The notes under the pieces are model-generated. The model had not been told where the DNA came from and searched no databases. It worked only from the letters and a program-made list of their open reading frames with translations. Positions 63,142 through 64,000 of a stretch of DNA of 64,000 bases are shown in pieces; positions within the stretch are counted from its first letter, which is position 1; each line of letters starts with the position of its first letter. The translations under genes were made by a program, and so were the position numbers. This DNA is from Antennarius striatus (lineage: Eukaryota; Chordata; Actinopteri; Lophiiformes; Antennariidae): contig NC_090779.1 of NCBI RefSeq assembly GCF_040054535.1, positions 19,392,501 to 19,456,500 of the forward strand. The letters are read 5' to 3'.

Positions 63142-64000
63142 CGAGAGCACTTGCATGTGTGTCTGCATGCATATTTAACTCTTGATGTGTCTGATTATGT
63201 GATATGAGCCCAGAAGCATAAATTGTGCCAAAAAAGGCTGGTATTATTTTTCTTATAGATCCCATCAGTGATCTACTGATGTGAGGTTTGATAAACATGA
63301 AATGTAGGAATCAGAGAAACAAACTGAGAGAAGAATGTTGAAAAAAAAACAAACCCTAATTCTCCTGTAACAGAGATGAAGCTGGCTGAGGGAATTTTTG
63401 ATGATCTTTTGTTCTATTAATGATTGATTGATTGATGAATAATTGATCCACCAATAAATGAATGGACTAACTGTTGCAGCTGTAAAGCATATTAACAGGT
63501 TTTTTAGTTTGAAGATGTTTTTGTTATCATGTTGTTATTTTTTTTTAACATTGTACTAGAACAAATAGGTCCAGTTCTCTGTTTCTCTCCTCTGACAGTA
63601 AAAAGAGGTGTGAGAGGTTTTCTATCCCTTTTTCTTTTCTAAATCCAGGTTCACCACACCTTCTTGCTTTACCGGAGCGATGGGATTTGGATCGCATTGA
63701 ATAGCAGTGATTTTTTTCTCCTCTCGCTCTGACTCTACACGCGGACATGAAAGGCACTAGTTTCGTTATTTGCATTTTTATGCCTGAGTGTGTTTTTAAA
63801 GTGGAAATAGAAATTCTGTGAGCAGTGTCAAGTCCCAGTGCTGCTGTGTCCTGGAGTGCATCAGTCTGTCTTTTCATCTTCACCTGACTCTAACTGCTCT
63901 CTGCTTCACTTCAGCCATACCCCCCTACCCCGTACCTGTTGTTATTACCTTTATTTATCCAGTTATTACTTTTATTTATCACCCGTGCTTCAAATATTGA

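Larger units (their letters stand above)
52325..64000 (+). other. reln: reln intron 2 (5' part, at least 11.7 kb)
   Basis: No further reelin exon was recognised up to the window end. The intron contains a SINE-like repeat (53710-54064), CA/TG microsatellites (61746-61797, 61981-62015, 63102-63139), a poly-C/CA stretch near 59850-59874 and a TAAT-rich, repeat-free block at 59440-59600 that could be conserved non-coding DNA. Open frames here (for example 60956-61468 on the minus strand) have no recognised domains. Confidence 0.75.

Overview
The window looks like nuclear DNA of a teleost fish. The evidence is vertebrate-type split genes with GT-AG introns, very abundant long (CA)n/(TG)n microsatellites, hAT-like and tRNA-SINE-like repeats of the kind common in ray-finned fish, and coding exons that match vertebrate KLHL36, an AKR1 aldo-keto reductase and reelin. 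No bacterial, plasmid, phage or CRISPR features are visible. The species cannot be named from the sequence alone.

Layout: (1) 1-873 is repeat-rich upstream DNA with a plausible klhl36 promoter. (2) 874-4249 (+) is a complete eight-coding-exon klhl36 gene (615 aa, BTB-BACK-kelch). (3) 5190-10552 (-) is a complete ten-coding-exon aldo-keto reductase gene (326 aa, intact catalytic tetrad), tail-to-tail with klhl36; its introns hold a 446-bp hAT-type MITE and a (TTTCC)n tract. (4) About 10.6-33.9 kb is a 23-kb intergenic region with a decayed LINE 3' end, a nested DNA-transposon/SINE composite, several SINE-like copies, microsatellites, two hairpin-forming perfect inverted repeats and CTCF-like motifs. 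(5) From about 34.0 kb (+) the 5' end of reln (reelin) begins: exon 1 with signal peptide and the start of the Reeler domain at 34295-34547, a 17.7-kb intron, exon 2 at 52217-52324, then intron 2 running off the window.

The genes do not form a functional cluster. klhl36 encodes a probable CUL3 ubiquitin-ligase adaptor, the AKR is an NADPH-dependent carbonyl reductase, and reln is a secreted neuronal-migration glycoprotein. The interest lies in the regulatory and repeat structure: CTCF-like sites between the compact klhl36/AKR pair and reln, a purine-rich tract before the reln start, a four-copy roughly 46-bp motif array in reln intron 1, and a three-codon uORF fused to the AKR start by an ATGA overlap. 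I found no previously undescribed multi-gene system; the unusual items below are local and hypothesis-level.
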